64,000 bases of DNA from the NCBI RefSeq assembly GCF_008107695.1, contig NZ_VIRG01000070.1, forward strand, positions 1,240,001 through 1,304,000, in the 5' to 3' direction. Shown one piece after another: positions 17,604-27,327 of the stretch. Source of the DNA: Stappia sp. BW2 (lineage in GTDB: Bacteria; Pseudomonadota; Alphaproteobacteria; Rhizobiales; Stappiaceae). The position numbers and the translations under genes are program-made. The number at the start of each line of letters is the position of its first letter. Position 1 is the stretch's first letter. The notes below the pieces were generated by a model that saw nothing but the letters and a program-made list of their open reading frames with translations, had not been told where the DNA came from and ran no database searches.

Positions 17604-19028
17604 TCAGGCAGCCTGATCCTGAATTCTGGCCAGAGATTCTTCCCGGCCGAGAGCGATCAGAACATCATAGATGCCGGGTGACGTGCCGCGGCCCGTCAAC
17701 GCGGCCCTTAACGGCTGGGCTACCTTGCCGAGTTTCAATTCCTTGCTCTCTGCGTAGGCCTTTACCGCTGTTTCCAGTGGTTCCACAGTCCAGTCAGAGA
17801 CACTCGCGACAACATCGTGGAGATCTTTCAGGATAGCTCTAGCATCGTCGTCCAGTATTTTCCGGGCCTTTTCATCAGTGTCTAGCGGGCGTTGACGCCA
17901 GAGATAAGAAGCGCTTTCCGTCAGCTCCACCAGGGTCTTGGCCCGTTCCTTCAGTCCTGGAAGCGCAGAGAGAGCAGTTTCCTCGTTGTTGCCGTCTGCA
18001 AGCCAGGAAAGAACCTTATCGCCGCCTTCGGCATGTGCGAGATAGACCTTCCAATGGCTCAGCAATTCGCTGTCCTCGGTCGCGCGCATGTAATGCCCGT
18101 TGAGGTTTTCCAGCTTCTTGAAATCGAAACGCGCAGCCGACTGGCCGACGGCGTCGAAATCAAACCACTTGATCATGTCTTCCAGAGAGATGATTTCCTC
18201 GTTGCCGTGGCTCCAGCCAAGCCGGGCCAGATAATTTCGCATGGCCTGCGGCAGATAGCCCATCTCGCGATAGGCTTCAGCGCCGGTCGCGCCATGCCGC
18301 TTGGACAGTTTTGCACCGTCCGGCCCGTGAATAAGCGGAATATGCGCCATTGCCGGCACATCCCAGCCAAGAGCCTGGAAAATAAGCGTCTGCCGGGCAG
18401 CGTTGGTCAGATGGTCGACACCGCGGATGATATGGGTGATGCCCATGTCATGATCGTCCACCACGACGGCATGCATGTAGGTTGGAGTGCCATCCGACCG
18501 CATCAGAACGAAGTCGTCGAGATCCTTGTTCGGGATCACGACTCGACCCTGCACGAGATCATCGACAACGGTCTCACCGTCCTGAGGCGCCTTGATACGG
18601 ATGACAGGGTCAACACCTGAAGGGGCTTCGGAGGCGTCGCGTTCGCGCCAGGTACCGTCATAGCGAGGCGGTTTGCCCTCGGCTCGGGCTTTCTCGCGCA
18701 TGGCGTCGAGTTCTTCCGGCGTACTGTAGCAGCGATAGGCCGTGCCGTTTGCCAGCATTTGCTCGACCACTTCCTTGTGGCGCTCAACACGCGAAAACTG
18801 GGAGATTGGGTCTCCATCCCAGTCCAGTCCAAGCCAGGACAGGCCGTCGATCAGCGCGTCCACTGCTTCCTGCGTGGAGCGGGCCCGATCCGTATCTTCG
18901 ATCCGCAGCAGCATCTTGCCGCCATGATGGCGAGCGAATAGCCAGTTGAAAAGCGCGGTGCGGGCGCCGCCGATATGCAGGAACCCGGTCGGAGACGGGG
19001 CGAAGCGCGTGACGATGTTCTGTGCCAT
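17604..19028 (-). CDS. gltX: Glutamyl-tRNA synthetase
   Basis: The 474-residue class I aminoacyl-tRNA synthetase has an ATP-binding HIGH-type motif in PTGFLHIGGARTALFNWLF and a KMSKS-type motif, KLSKRHG. The C-terminal third is the anticodon-binding domain. Many alphaproteobacteria carry two gltX copies, one charging tRNA-Gln for amidation; whether a second copy exists lies outside the window. It is divergent from the comEC-like gene. Confidence 0.96.
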   Translation of the reverse strand: MAQNIVTRFAPSPTGFLHIGGARTALFNWLFARHHGGKMLLRIEDTDRARSTQEAVDALIDGLSWLGLDWDGDPISQFSRVERHKEVVEQMLANGTAYRCYSTPEELDAMREKARAEGKPPRYDGTWRERDASEAPSGVDPVIRIKAPQDGETVVDDLVQGRVVIPNKDLDDFVLMRSDGTPTYMHAVVVDDHDMGITHIIRGVDHLTNAARQTLIFQALGWDVPAMAHIPLIHGPDGAKLSKRHGATGAEAYREMGYLPQAMRNYLARLGWSHGNEEIISLEDMIKWFDFDAVGQSAARFDFKKLENLNGHYMRATEDSELLSHWKVYLAHAEGGDKVLSWLADGNNEETALSALPGLKERAKTLVELTESASYLWRQRPLDTDEKARKILDDDARAILKDLHDVVASVSDWTVEPLETAVKAYAESKELKLGKVAQPLRAALTGRGTSPGIYDVLIALGREESLARIQDQAA

Positions 19029-19158
19029 GGTGCTTTATAAAAGTCTCTGTCAGTATGACGGCGCGGAGCGCGCCGAATTGGTGGCGCGGTCTTAGCACAG
19101 GCTTTGGCGAGGCTAAATAGGGGCTTCTGCCCTTTCTTGGACCAAACGGGGAGCTGGG

Positions 19159-21570
19159 GTGACGTCACTGACCGGTCCGCAGGATACGACTGACAGCCGG
19201 TTGCAAACGGCACAGCATGATGATCGGGGGCAAAGTTTATCGCCTGCTGCGTTCGGATCTGACGAGCGTTTGAGGCGGCGTTTGTGGGTATCGGGCGACA
19301 ATCGCCATGCCAGTTCGAGAATAAATTCTGCGACAGATCGTCTTTGGGATGCCCAGGGGCTCTTGTGGGTTGCCTTCGCGTTCGCTGCGGGAATTGGCGT
19401 TTACGTCTGGTTGCCTGAGGAACCGTCCTGGATGCTGTTGATGGCTGTGATGATTATCGCAGCGGTCGCAGTCTTGCGCGTAGGACAACGCGGAAAGGTG
19501 GCGGTTTCAGCCATGCTCTGCCTGGCTTTCTTCGCCGGGCTGGCTACGTCCAGTCTTCGCACTGCTTATGTTTCAACGCCGCGCCTTGCTGAACCGATAA
19601 ACGCCGATGTGACCGGCGTTGTTGAGGAGGTGGATACAGGGGCGCGGGGTAGTCGGCTCGTGCTTGCGGTAACCGCCGTGAATGGTCAACCGGCGAGGGA
19701 ACCTGAGTTTCCGGCCAAGGTGCGCTTGCGTGTTCCCGCTGACAGTGGGGTGCAGGTTGGGGAAACTGTTCGTGTCAATGCGCGCCTCTTTCCGCCGCCT
19801 GGCCCTGTTTTTCCTGGAGGGTATGACTATTCCTTCCGGGCGTTTTATCAGCAGATAGGTGCGACGGGTTTCAGTTTCGGGCCACCTCAGGTCATGAAGG
19901 TTCCAGGTCGCGGACTTTGGCTTCATCCCAGTGTCGCTGTTGCGAAACTGCGTAGCGATATCGCGGAACGGATCAAAGCCAGTCTTGCCGATGGACCCGA
20001 GACCGCGTTGATCGTCGCCTTGCTGGTTGGCGACCGAAGCGGCATCGGTGAGCAGCAGGAAGACGTTTTGCGTTCAGCCGGGCTGGCTCACATCCTAGCA
20101 ATTTCAGGGCTGCATATGGCGCTCTTCGCCGGGGGCGCCTATGGGGCTGTGTTGCTTCTTTTGTCGCTTGTTCCGATTTTGACGTTGAGGTGGCCCGTGC
20201 ATAAGTGGGCAGCACTTTCAGCTCTTGGTGCTGCGGTCGTCTATCTGCTCCTCTCCGGTGGCGCAGTCGCCACACAGCGATCCTTTCTGATGATTGCCAT
20301 TGTCTTTGTCGGAATTCTGGTCGGTCGGCGCGGTCTGACTTTGCGCAGTGTGGCACTGGCAGGCCTCCTGCTCCTCCTGATTGCGCCCGAGCGACTGTTT
20401 TTCCCGGGCTTTCAAATGTCATTCGCAGCCGTGATCTGTCTGGTTGCCGTTTATGACTTGTGGCGACACAGAGAGCGCTTCGGATCTACCGGTGACAAAG
20501 TGTCAGGATGGGGCATGGCGACAGGCGTTTTTCTTGGCAGGTGGGTTGCCGGTCTGATTGTGACTGCGCTGGTTGCCGGACTGGCGACTGGCATTATCGG
20601 AGCTCATCATTTCAGCCGAATTGCGCCTTATGGCGTCGTGGGCAACCTGCTGGGGATGCCCGTCTTTTCGTTGCTTGTCATGCCGATGGGTGTGCTGGCC
20701 TTCGTTCTGATGCCCTTCGGACTGGCTGCACTCCCTCTGACAGTGATGTCTTTCGGTGTCTCGCTCCTGTTGAAGGTGGCCTCTTTTACTGCCGCTCTTG
20801 ATGCCGACGGCGGCGCATCGGGCAGGCTGGACGGAATGGCTGCAAGCCTGCTGTTGTCGGCGCTTTTTGCCGGCCTGCTGCTGCCTAGAAGGAGGCGTCT
20901 GCTTGCCGGATTGCCACTGCTCGCCGGGCTGCTGATTGTCATCACTGGCCGGCCTCCGGATATCCAGATTGCTGCAAGCGGCTCTCGTATAGCTGCTCGG
21001 GATGATGCCGGATCCTTGAGATACGCTGCCAGAGGAAGGTCCTTTGCGACCGACCTCTGGCTCCAGTCCGAAGGCGTTCCTGAAGAGGCGATTTTGTCGC
21101 GCAAGATAAAGTCACCACAAAGAAAATGCGATGATGATGGCTGCGTCGTCAGAGCATATGGACCAGGAGAAGGATCAGAGACACTGGAGCAGGCTATGCC
21201 GTATTTTGCGATAGCTCAGCCCAGGACGTTCGAAGCGTTTCAGATGGATTGTAGGTATGCCGATTTGATCGAGACCGATCTAGTCGCTCCGAAGGGATGT
21301 GGCTCAGGGGTTGTTCTTGACCAGAAGATACGCTCCGCACGCGGCGCGGTTTCGATCTGGTTATCAAGAAGCGCCACTCGGCAGGAGACCGCTACCAATC
21401 GGCTTTCCGATGCCCGGGAGAACCCACCTGACGGAAAGCTGAAAATCGAAAAGCTGGTGTTTGCCATCCCAGATCCGCCGCGTCCCTGGCATCAGCCAGG
21501 TACGGTCACAAGGGATGGGTTGCGTCAAATCGGCCATGCATCAAGTGCAAAAGGGCGCGAGGACGAGTAG
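19159..21570 (+). CDS. ComEC/Rec2-family membrane protein without metallo-beta-lactamase domain
   Basis: The 803-residue membrane protein starts at a GTG behind GGAGCTGGG. It has an N-terminal DUF4131-like region (two helices, then an OB-like domain with VTGVVEEVDTG) and the central ComEC/Rec2 competence domain, with AHILAISGLHMALFAGG and VVYLLLSGGAVATQRSF as signatures. ComEC forms the channel for incoming single-stranded DNA in competent bacteria. The C-terminal part (from about residue 590) does not show the HxHxDH zinc motif of the metallo-beta-lactamase domain found in Bacillus-type ComEC. The place beside lexA and gltX is, as I recall, common in rhizobia. Family assignment is sound; DNA uptake in this organism is not shown. 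Confidence 0.85.
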   Translation: MTSLTGPQDTTDSRLQTAQHDDRGQSLSPAAFGSDERLRRRLWVSGDNRHASSRINSATDRLWDAQGLLWVAFAFAAGIGVYVWLPEEPSWMLLMAVMIIAAVAVLRVGQRGKVAVSAMLCLAFFAGLATSSLRTAYVSTPRLAEPINADVTGVVEEVDTGARGSRLVLAVTAVNGQPAREPEFPAKVRLRVPADSGVQVGETVRVNARLFPPPGPVFPGGYDYSFRAFYQQIGATGFSFGPPQVMKVPGRGLWLHPSVAVAKLRSDIAERIKASLADGPETALIVALLVGDRSGIGEQQEDVLRSAGLAHILAISGLHMALFAGGAYGAVLLLLSLVPILTLRWPVHKWAALSALGAAVVYLLLSGGAVATQRSFLMIAIVFVGILVGRRGLTLRSVALAGLLLLLIAPERLFFPGFQMSFAAVICLVAVYDLWRHRERFGSTGDKVSGWGMATGVFLGRWVAGLIVTALVAGLATGIIGAHHFSRIAPYGVVGNLLGMPVFSLLVMPMGVLAFVLMPFGLAALPLTVMSFGVSLLLKVASFTAALDADGGASGRLDGMAASLLLSALFAGLLLPRRRRLLAGLPLLAGLLIVITGRPPDIQIAASGSRIAARDDAGSLRYAARGRSFATDLWLQSEGVPEEAILSRKIKSPQRKCDDDGCVVRAYGPGEGSETLEQAMPYFAIAQPRTFEAFQMDCRYADLIETDLVAPKGCGSGVVLDQKIRSARGAVSIWLSRSATRQETATNRLSDARENPPDGKLKIEKLVFAIPDPPRPWHQPGTVTRDGLRQIGHASSAKGREDE

Positions 21571-21574
21571 AGGA

Positions 21575-22285
21575 TCAATATTGCCGAAACAGGGCAACGA
21601 GGCGGCCTTGAACACGGACACGACCAGGCCCGAAGATCCGTGTCTCATAAGCCGGGTTCGCTGCTTCCAGCGCGATTGAGGCACCTTTCTTGCGCAGTCG
21701 CTTCAAGGTTGCCTCCTCATCGTCCACAAGAGCGACGACAATATCTCCACTGTCGGCGCTGTCGGTCTTGCGGATCAGAACCGTGTCACCATCCAGAATG
21801 CCGGCTTCGATCATGGAATCGCCACGCACATCCAGTGCGTAATGCTCTCCGCGTCCAAGCAAGTCCTGAGGCACGGTGATCGAGTGGCTGTGGGTTTGAA
21901 TTGCCTCGATCGGAACGCCGGCTGCAATTCTGCCCATGACTGGAATTTCCGTGACACCGATAGCGGGTTCCGGCGCCGCTTTCGCAGGTTCCGGTTTGCC
22001 GAGTGAGCCTTCTATGACTTCGGGCGAGAAGCTGCCCCTCGGCCGGGGAGCGCCCAGGCCCGGCGCGATGGAATCGGGGAGGCGCACGACCTCCATGGCT
22101 CTGGCCCGGTTGGGCAAGCGCCGGATGAAGCCACGTTCTTCAAGTGCGGTGATCAGACGGTGAATGCCGGACTTGGAGCGCAAATCGAGCGCATCCTTCA
22201 TTTCGTCGAAAGACGGCGGCACACCGGTTTCTTTCAGTCTTTCGTGAATGAACATGAGCAGTTCGTACTGCTTGCGCGTCAGCAT
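21575..22285 (-). CDS. lexA: SOS-response repressor LexA
   Basis: The 236-residue repressor/autoprotease of the SOS regulon starts MLTRKQYELLMFIHERL. Its winged-helix DNA-binding domain covers residues 1-70 (SFDEMKDALDLRSKSGIHRLI is the recognition region). The Ala-Gly cleavage site is A122-G123 (GRIAAGVPI), the catalytic serine is S157 in RGDSMIEAG and the general-base lysine is K195 in EATLKRL. The linker is long, as usual in alphaproteobacteria. The frame is open 51 codons further upstream across the SOS boxes, but the start at 22285 gives the canonical protein. It ends 4 bp from convergent comEC. Confidence 0.97.
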   Translation of the reverse strand: MLTRKQYELLMFIHERLKETGVPPSFDEMKDALDLRSKSGIHRLITALEERGFIRRLPNRARAMEVVRLPDSIAPGLGAPRPRGSFSPEVIEGSLGKPEPAKAAPEPAIGVTEIPVMGRIAAGVPIEAIQTHSHSITVPQDLLGRGEHYALDVRGDSMIEAGILDGDTVLIRKTDSADSGDIVVALVDDEEATLKRLRKKGASIALEAANPAYETRIFGPGRVRVQGRLVALFRQY

Positions 22286-22339
22286 GTAGGCGTCCCCTGA
22301 CCGAGAAAACATCTGGTACAAATCAAGAACATGGTACCT

Positions 22340-22382
22340 GTTCTCATTGTGTTCTGCAAGGGTAAATGTTCTCTTACTGTTC
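22340..22382 (-). promoter_or_regulatory. Two tandem SOS boxes upstream of lexA
   Basis: GTTC-TCATTGT-GTTC lies at 22340-22354 and GTTC-TCTTACT-GTTC at 22368-22382. Both match the alphaproteobacterial LexA box GTTC-N7-GTTC exactly. The centres are 28 bp apart and 62-90 bp upstream of the lexA start, so LexA should repress its own gene through two sites. Confidence 0.88.
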
Positions 22383-22406
22383 TTGGCGTTCTGCAAGCCG
22401 CCGCGT

Positions 22407-23199
22407 TCAATTCGTGGCTGATGTCGCAGCGTCGTCATGCGTTACGCGGCTTTTGATCGCTAATTCGCAGGTGACAAGCGTTGGGGCTCCACCGGCAGCA
22501 AGAATGACTTCGTGCAATCCGCAATTCTGATCGATGGCTCGTATGGGAACACAGAGCTCCTGATTTGGTGTTGTCCCGGCATACGGAGAAAGCAGTTTTT
22601 CGGAAATCAGACCTGTCATGGCATCTGCATCGCGAAAGACGGCTCCGGCAAGGCTGCCAAGGCCGTGGACTTCATAGGGCGAACCCTCCAGCAGGAGAGC
22701 AAGTTCGCGGATGCTGTTAGTAGGGTCGGCAAATGGAGCCAGCGTCGTGATGAGGTCGTTGTTCTTGATGGGTCTGGAGTGGGTCTCGGCTTGCTGTACA
22801 CGAAACAGCGTGAATTCGGTCTCCGGGTTGTGCGAAGCCTCTAACGCTGCACCTTGCAGACCATACCCCTTGATAAGGCCAGCGCGCTATCTGAAGCGTG
22901 TGTGGTAACAGGTGATCAAGAAGCTCTCTGCTTTCCTCGTGCCAGTAGGCGTGTATATGGGCGAACCTCTCGCCGTCCTTCCTGCCAAGAATTTCGATAG
23001 CTGTTTCAAGAGTGGCACCCTTGGAGGAATGGGTATCGCTTTACCAGGCCGCGTGGCGGTCATTGATCGCGCAGGCAGGAATTACGAAGTCAAACGCCTC
23101 ACGCGTCAGACCGGAAAGATTGAGTAGGGCCGAAGTCAGCTCATGCCGCTCGGCGTGACGACCCAGAACCTCCAGAACGGGGAGTTGCTCCCCTGACGT
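22407..23199 (-). pseudogene. Decayed gene of unknown function
   Basis: Two minus-strand segments read like real protein. The first, from about 23199, begins TSGEQLPVLEVLGRHAERHE, contains an in-frame TAA at 23041-23043, then continues SDTHSSKGATLETAIEILG to about 22870. The second continues in another frame, LQGAALEASHNPETEFTLF, to a stop at 22407. A frameshift near the C-run at 22865-22868 would join them. No start codon is visible: the frame is closed by TAG just upstream. Together about 260 codons remain with three lesions (missing start, stop, frameshift). I do not recognise the family. The segment sits between lexA's SOS boxes and a frameshifted acyl-CoA ligase, in a stretch that appears to be decaying. 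Confidence 0.6.
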
Positions 23200-23312
23200 C
23201 TATCTCTAAAGGGGCCGTTCGGCATCTGGTGTGTGGCAGCCGGTTTTCGGCAAAGGGACCTGAACGCTGGATATCGGCAAGTGTTCTTTGGTGTCCTTTG
23301 GGGGCAGCTGTC

Positions 23313-24894
23313 TCACAGCAAGCCCTTCTCTGTCAGATGCTCTCGCACCAGTTTCTTCGTGATCTTGCCATAGGCACTGGTCGGCATCGCGGGAATAAAG
23401 AGGTAGCGTGCCGGCAGCTTGTAACGTGCGATCTTGCCGTTGAGAAAGTCTGTCAAGGCCTGAGGGTCGGGGGCTTTGCCCTGGGCTGCGACACAAACGG
23501 CAAGTCCGACTTCGCCCCATTGTCTGTCTGGAATGCCGAGAATTGCGACTTCGGAGATTTCCGGATGTGTGAGCAGTATTTCCTCGACTTCCTTCGGATA
23601 GACGTTGGAGCCACCCGAAATATACATGTCCGAAGCACGGCCGGTCAGGAAAAGGTAGCGCTGTTCATCCATGTGGCCGATGTCACCCCTTCGGAACCAG
23701 CCATTTCTGAATGATTTTTGGTTGGCTTCGACGTCATCCAGATATCCTGCGCAGACAGCCGCACCTATAACGCAGACTTCACCCGTTTCATTGGGGGGGC
23801 AGGTGATTGCCGTCTTCGTCCTGGATCGACACCTCTATGCCGGTGCGCTCCGTGCCGCAGGTGCCACTGCGTGTCTCGGGCCCGTCCTCCAGAAAATGAT
23901 CCTGTGGCCGCAACACAGTTATGTTTCCGGTGACCTCGCCAAGTCCGTAGTATTGAACCAGAACGTTGCCCAGTTTTTGGAGCGCCAGTTTCTGGTCTTC
24001 CCGGTACATGGGGGCGCCCGCATAGATGACGTGGCGAAGGCTCGAGTGATCGAACCGGTCGACCGAAGGATCTTCCACCAGGCGTTTGACGATTGTCGGA
24101 ACCGTGAAAAGATTGCTGATCTTGTGTTTTTCGATGAGCTCGAAAGCGGTGGCTGGATTGAAACCACCTCGCGGCAGAAGCACATGTGCGGAACCGGCTA
24201 CAAACTGCGCGATGAGTTGAAGCCCAGCGCCGTGCGACAACGGCGCTATCACCAGCGACGCGTCCTGTTCCGTGGTTCCTGGCACCAGATCCGCCATGTA
24301 GTTGACGCAGACGAAGCCGATTTGCCCGTGACTGAGGACGACCGCCTTGGGGCGGCCTGTGGAGCCAGACGTGAAGAACAACCAGCACGGATCGTCGTAG
24401 TTTACGCGCTCGTTGGCAAAGGCGTGTCCCAAGTGGCGGGAGACGAGATCCTCGTAGTTGGTGCCGAAATCGCTCGACCCTATTGTCACACACCCTGCTA
24501 GCTGGGGTCTTGCGTTCTGCACAGCTTCGGCCTGGGCACTGAAACTTGAGTCACACAGGAATACCGTCGCCCTTGCTTTTTCTGCTGCATAAGCAGTCTC
24601 GCCAGGGGCTTGTCGGAAGTTGCAGGGAACCCATATGGCCCCGAGTCGGAAAGCTGCCAGCATGATCTCGATCATCTGAACCGAGTTTTCAGCCTGCACC
24701 AGCAGACTGTCACCCTTGGTAACTCCAAACTCCGCCTTGAGGCCTGTCGCAAGAGCTGAAACGCGCGAATCGACCTGCGACCAGGTCCAGGTGGTCCCAT
24801 CCTGAACAACCGCCGGTCGAGACGGCCATCGTGCTGCGTTTCTGGTCAGAAAATGCGCAAGATTGGACACGCGATTGGAACAGCGCTCCACCAT
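23313..24894 (-). pseudogene. AMP-dependent acyl-CoA synthetase/ligase, frameshifted in a 7-C tract
   Basis: The adenylate-forming enzyme family activates a carboxylic acid with ATP and then forms the CoA thioester. Motifs are intact: the ATP loop FFTSGSTGRPKAVVLS, YYGLGEVTGN, then GRASDMYISGGSNVYPKEVE and the C-terminal lysine motif YGKITKK. The frame from 24894 runs to a TGA right after a run of seven C on the coding strand (23793-23799); reading six C instead restores an uninterrupted frame to the stop at 23313, about 527 residues in all. It is therefore either a recent single-base inactivation, a phase-variable tract, or a sequencing error. Substrate is unknown. It is divergent from an alpha/beta hydrolase. 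Confidence 0.85.
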
Positions 24895-25047
24895 CTGAGT
24901 TTGCCTCCCGGTTACTGGTTTTTTCTGACGTTAGGTTGACCGCAGTCTGTTTGACAAGTTGCGATTGGCATTCAGGCCGTTCCGCTTTGAAGGCAAATCG
25001 TGCAAGGATGCCACTAATCGGTTTCGATGGTTGTTAGAGGATTTCGA

Positions 25048-25857
25048 ATGAGCGAGATGACGATTACTGACTGGGATGATGCCTATTCAAACGCTGCTCA
25101 TATTGCAGGTGCAGACGATTTTATCGTGCGTTGGGCACAAGATGCCGAAGCCTTCCGGAAAAGCTGGGTCGAAAAGGATCTGGATGTCGTTTACGGGGAG
25201 GGGAACCGTCAACGGTTCGATGTGTTTCGGCCTGAGAGAAAATCCAAAGGTCTCGTCGTCTTCGTGCATGGCGGCTACTGGCTGAGATTCGACAAAAGTT
25301 CGTGGTCGCATTTCTCAAGTGGTTGTCTGGCAAAGGGCTGGACGGTGTGCATGCCATCCTATGAGCTGGCTCCAGATGCGCGAATCGCAGACATGACACG
25401 GCAGATCAGTTCGGCGGTCACGAAAGCAGCAGCTCGCGTTGCCGGGCCGATCCGGCTCGTCGGACATTCCGCCGGAGGCCACCTGGTTACGCGGACGATT
25501 TGTGAAGACACCCGCCTGTCAGAGGACGTTCTGGCGCGGATCGAGAGGGTTGTATCCATTAGCGGGCTACACGACCTCCGTCCGCTCAGAAACACCGTGA
25601 TGAACAAGTCGTTCCAGTTGAGCGAAGAGGATGCGATTGCCGAGAGCGCTGCACTTATGCAGCCCGCAATTGACTGTCCGGTCGTTGCCTGGGTTGGAGG
25701 CTCGGAACGACCGGAATTTCTCCGGCAGTCGAAACTGCTTGCCGATGCCTGGTCGACGGCAACCTATCGGGAAGACGCAGACCGGCATCATTTCGACGTC
25801 ATCGACGGTCTTCAAAAGCCGGATAGCGAGTTGACTGAAACCTTGCTGACTTCTTGA
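25048..25857 (+). CDS. Alpha/beta hydrolase, kynurenine-formamidase-like
   Basis: The protein has about 269 residues. The oxyanion-hole motif HGGYW (residues 74-78) and nucleophile motif GHSAGGH (Ser141) are those of the arylformamidase/esterase branch of the fold. A conserved His follows near the C-terminus (DADRHHFDVIDG). Eukaryotic-type kynurenine formamidases have this HGGYW signature, but close esterases share it, so the substrate is open. The ATG at 25048 was chosen because AGAGG sits at the right distance; another ATG at 25027 would add seven residues. It lies 22 bp before fumC and may be co-transcribed with it. Confidence 0.8.
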   Translation: MSEMTITDWDDAYSNAAHIAGADDFIVRWAQDAEAFRKSWVEKDLDVVYGEGNRQRFDVFRPERKSKGLVVFVHGGYWLRFDKSSWSHFSSGCLAKGWTVCMPSYELAPDARIADMTRQISSAVTKAAARVAGPIRLVGHSAGGHLVTRTICEDTRLSEDVLARIERVVSISGLHDLRPLRNTVMNKSFQLSEEDAIAESAALMQPAIDCPVVAWVGGSERPEFLRQSKLLADAWSTATYREDADRHHFDVIDGLQKPDSELTETLLTS

Positions 25858-25879
25858 GCCACCCGACGAGGAGACGCTT

Positions 25880-27265
25880 ATGCGTACTGAAAGCGACAGC
25901 ATCGGTGAAATAGATGTGCCGGAAGACAAATACTGGGGTGCGCAGACACAGCGTTCCCTGAAGTACTTCTCAATCGGCAGTGACCTGATGCCGATTGAGC
26001 TCGTGCACGCCTATGGCATCTTGAAAAAGGCGGCCGCCCTATCAAACGAAGAGCTGGGCCTGCTGCCTGGAGACCTTGCGCGCTTGATTGTCCGGGCCGC
26101 GGATGAAGTGAGTGATGGAAAACTGGACGACCACTTCCCGCTGCATGTCTGGATGACTGGTAGTGGCACTCAAACCAACATGAATGTGAACGAGGTGATT
26201 TCCAATCGCGCAATCGCACTGGCAGGCGGCGTAATGGGAACAAAAGATCCGGTTCACCCCAACGATCATGTGAACCTGTCACAATCGTCCAATGACAGCT
26301 TTCCAGCCGCCATGCATATGGCTGCCGCACTCCAGGTGACACACCGGCTGCTGCCAGGGGTTCAGACACTCCAGAAAAGCCTTCAGGACAAAGCCGATGC
26401 CTGGGACGGTATCATCAAGATCGGCCGAACCCACATGCAGGACGCTACGCCTCTGACACTGGGTCAGGAATTTTCCGGGTATGCCGAAATGCTGCGTCAG
26501 GACATTGAGCGTATTCGTTTTGCGCTCAACGACGTCTATGGACTGGCGCTGGGCGGCACTGCGGTGGGGACGGGGATCAATACACATCCTCGCTTCGCCG
26601 AATTGTCTGCCGCAAAGATCGCTGAATTGACCGGCTTGCCGTTTTATACGGCTGGGAACAAGTTCGCCGTACAGGGCGCGCATGATGCGCTTGTCATGCT
26701 GAGCGGGACCTTGAAGACGCTTGCTGTCTCCTTGTTCAAGATAGCAAACGACATTCGTCTTTTGTCGTGCGGACCGCGGTGCGGATTTTTCGAATTAAAA
26801 ATACCGTCCAATGAACCCGGGTCCTCGATCATGCCGGGCAAGGTCAATCCGACACAGTGCGAGGCGCTCGCGATGATCGCAGCGCAGGTTATGGGGAATG
26901 ACGTCGTGGCAGGGATTGGTGGCGCCAGCGGTTACCTTGAGATGAATGTCTACAAGCCGTTGATGATCAATGCGATCATGCAGTCGGTCAGGATCATGGG
27001 CGACGGCTGTACCAATTTCTCGCGGTTTCTGGTCGAAGGCATGGAGCCGAACGAAAAGCGCATCAAGGAATTCCTCGATCAGTCCTTGATGCTGGTGACC
27101 GCGCTCAGTCCACTCATCGGATACGACAAGGCTAGTCATGCCGCACATCACGCTTTTGAGCATGATATGACCTTGAAACAGGCCTGCCTCGACCTTGGCT
27201 TTGTCAGTTCAGAGGAGTTCGACCGGACAGTCGATCCTGCGAAAATGGTCCAGCCATCGCTCTGA
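25880..27265 (+). CDS. fumC: Fumarate hydratase, class II
   Basis: The 461-residue iron-independent fumarase interconverts fumarate and malate in the TCA cycle. Conserved regions are WGAQTQRSL, TGSGTQTNMNVNEV, the catalytic Ser loop in GSSIMPGKVNPTQ, and the substrate-binding HPNDHVNLSQSSND region. Length and motifs are complete. Its place in an accessory block, away from other TCA genes, is unusual; a homolog may exist elsewhere in the genome. GAGGAGA precedes the start. Confidence 0.96.
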   Translation: MRTESDSIGEIDVPEDKYWGAQTQRSLKYFSIGSDLMPIELVHAYGILKKAAALSNEELGLLPGDLARLIVRAADEVSDGKLDDHFPLHVWMTGSGTQTNMNVNEVISNRAIALAGGVMGTKDPVHPNDHVNLSQSSNDSFPAAMHMAAALQVTHRLLPGVQTLQKSLQDKADAWDGIIKIGRTHMQDATPLTLGQEFSGYAEMLRQDIERIRFALNDVYGLALGGTAVGTGINTHPRFAELSAAKIAELTGLPFYTAGNKFAVQGAHDALVMLSGTLKTLAVSLFKIANDIRLLSCGPRCGFFELKIPSNEPGSSIMPGKVNPTQCEALAMIAAQVMGNDVVAGIGGASGYLEMNVYKPLMINAIMQSVRIMGDGCTNFSRFLVEGMEPNEKRIKEFLDQSLMLVTALSPLIGYDKASHAAHHAFEHDMTLKQACLDLGFVSSEEFDRTVDPAKMVQPSL

Positions 27266-27327
27266 CAAGCTCGGCTGCTTCCTGATGTGCGTCTTCGCCG
27301 TGCGCTGGGCTGATGACCTTTAGCCGC

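Noticed and set aside
22912..23127. 71-residue + strand gene between lexA and the acyl-CoA ligase
   Set aside because: It is antisense to the decayed coding segment at 22407-23199, which reads more like protein.
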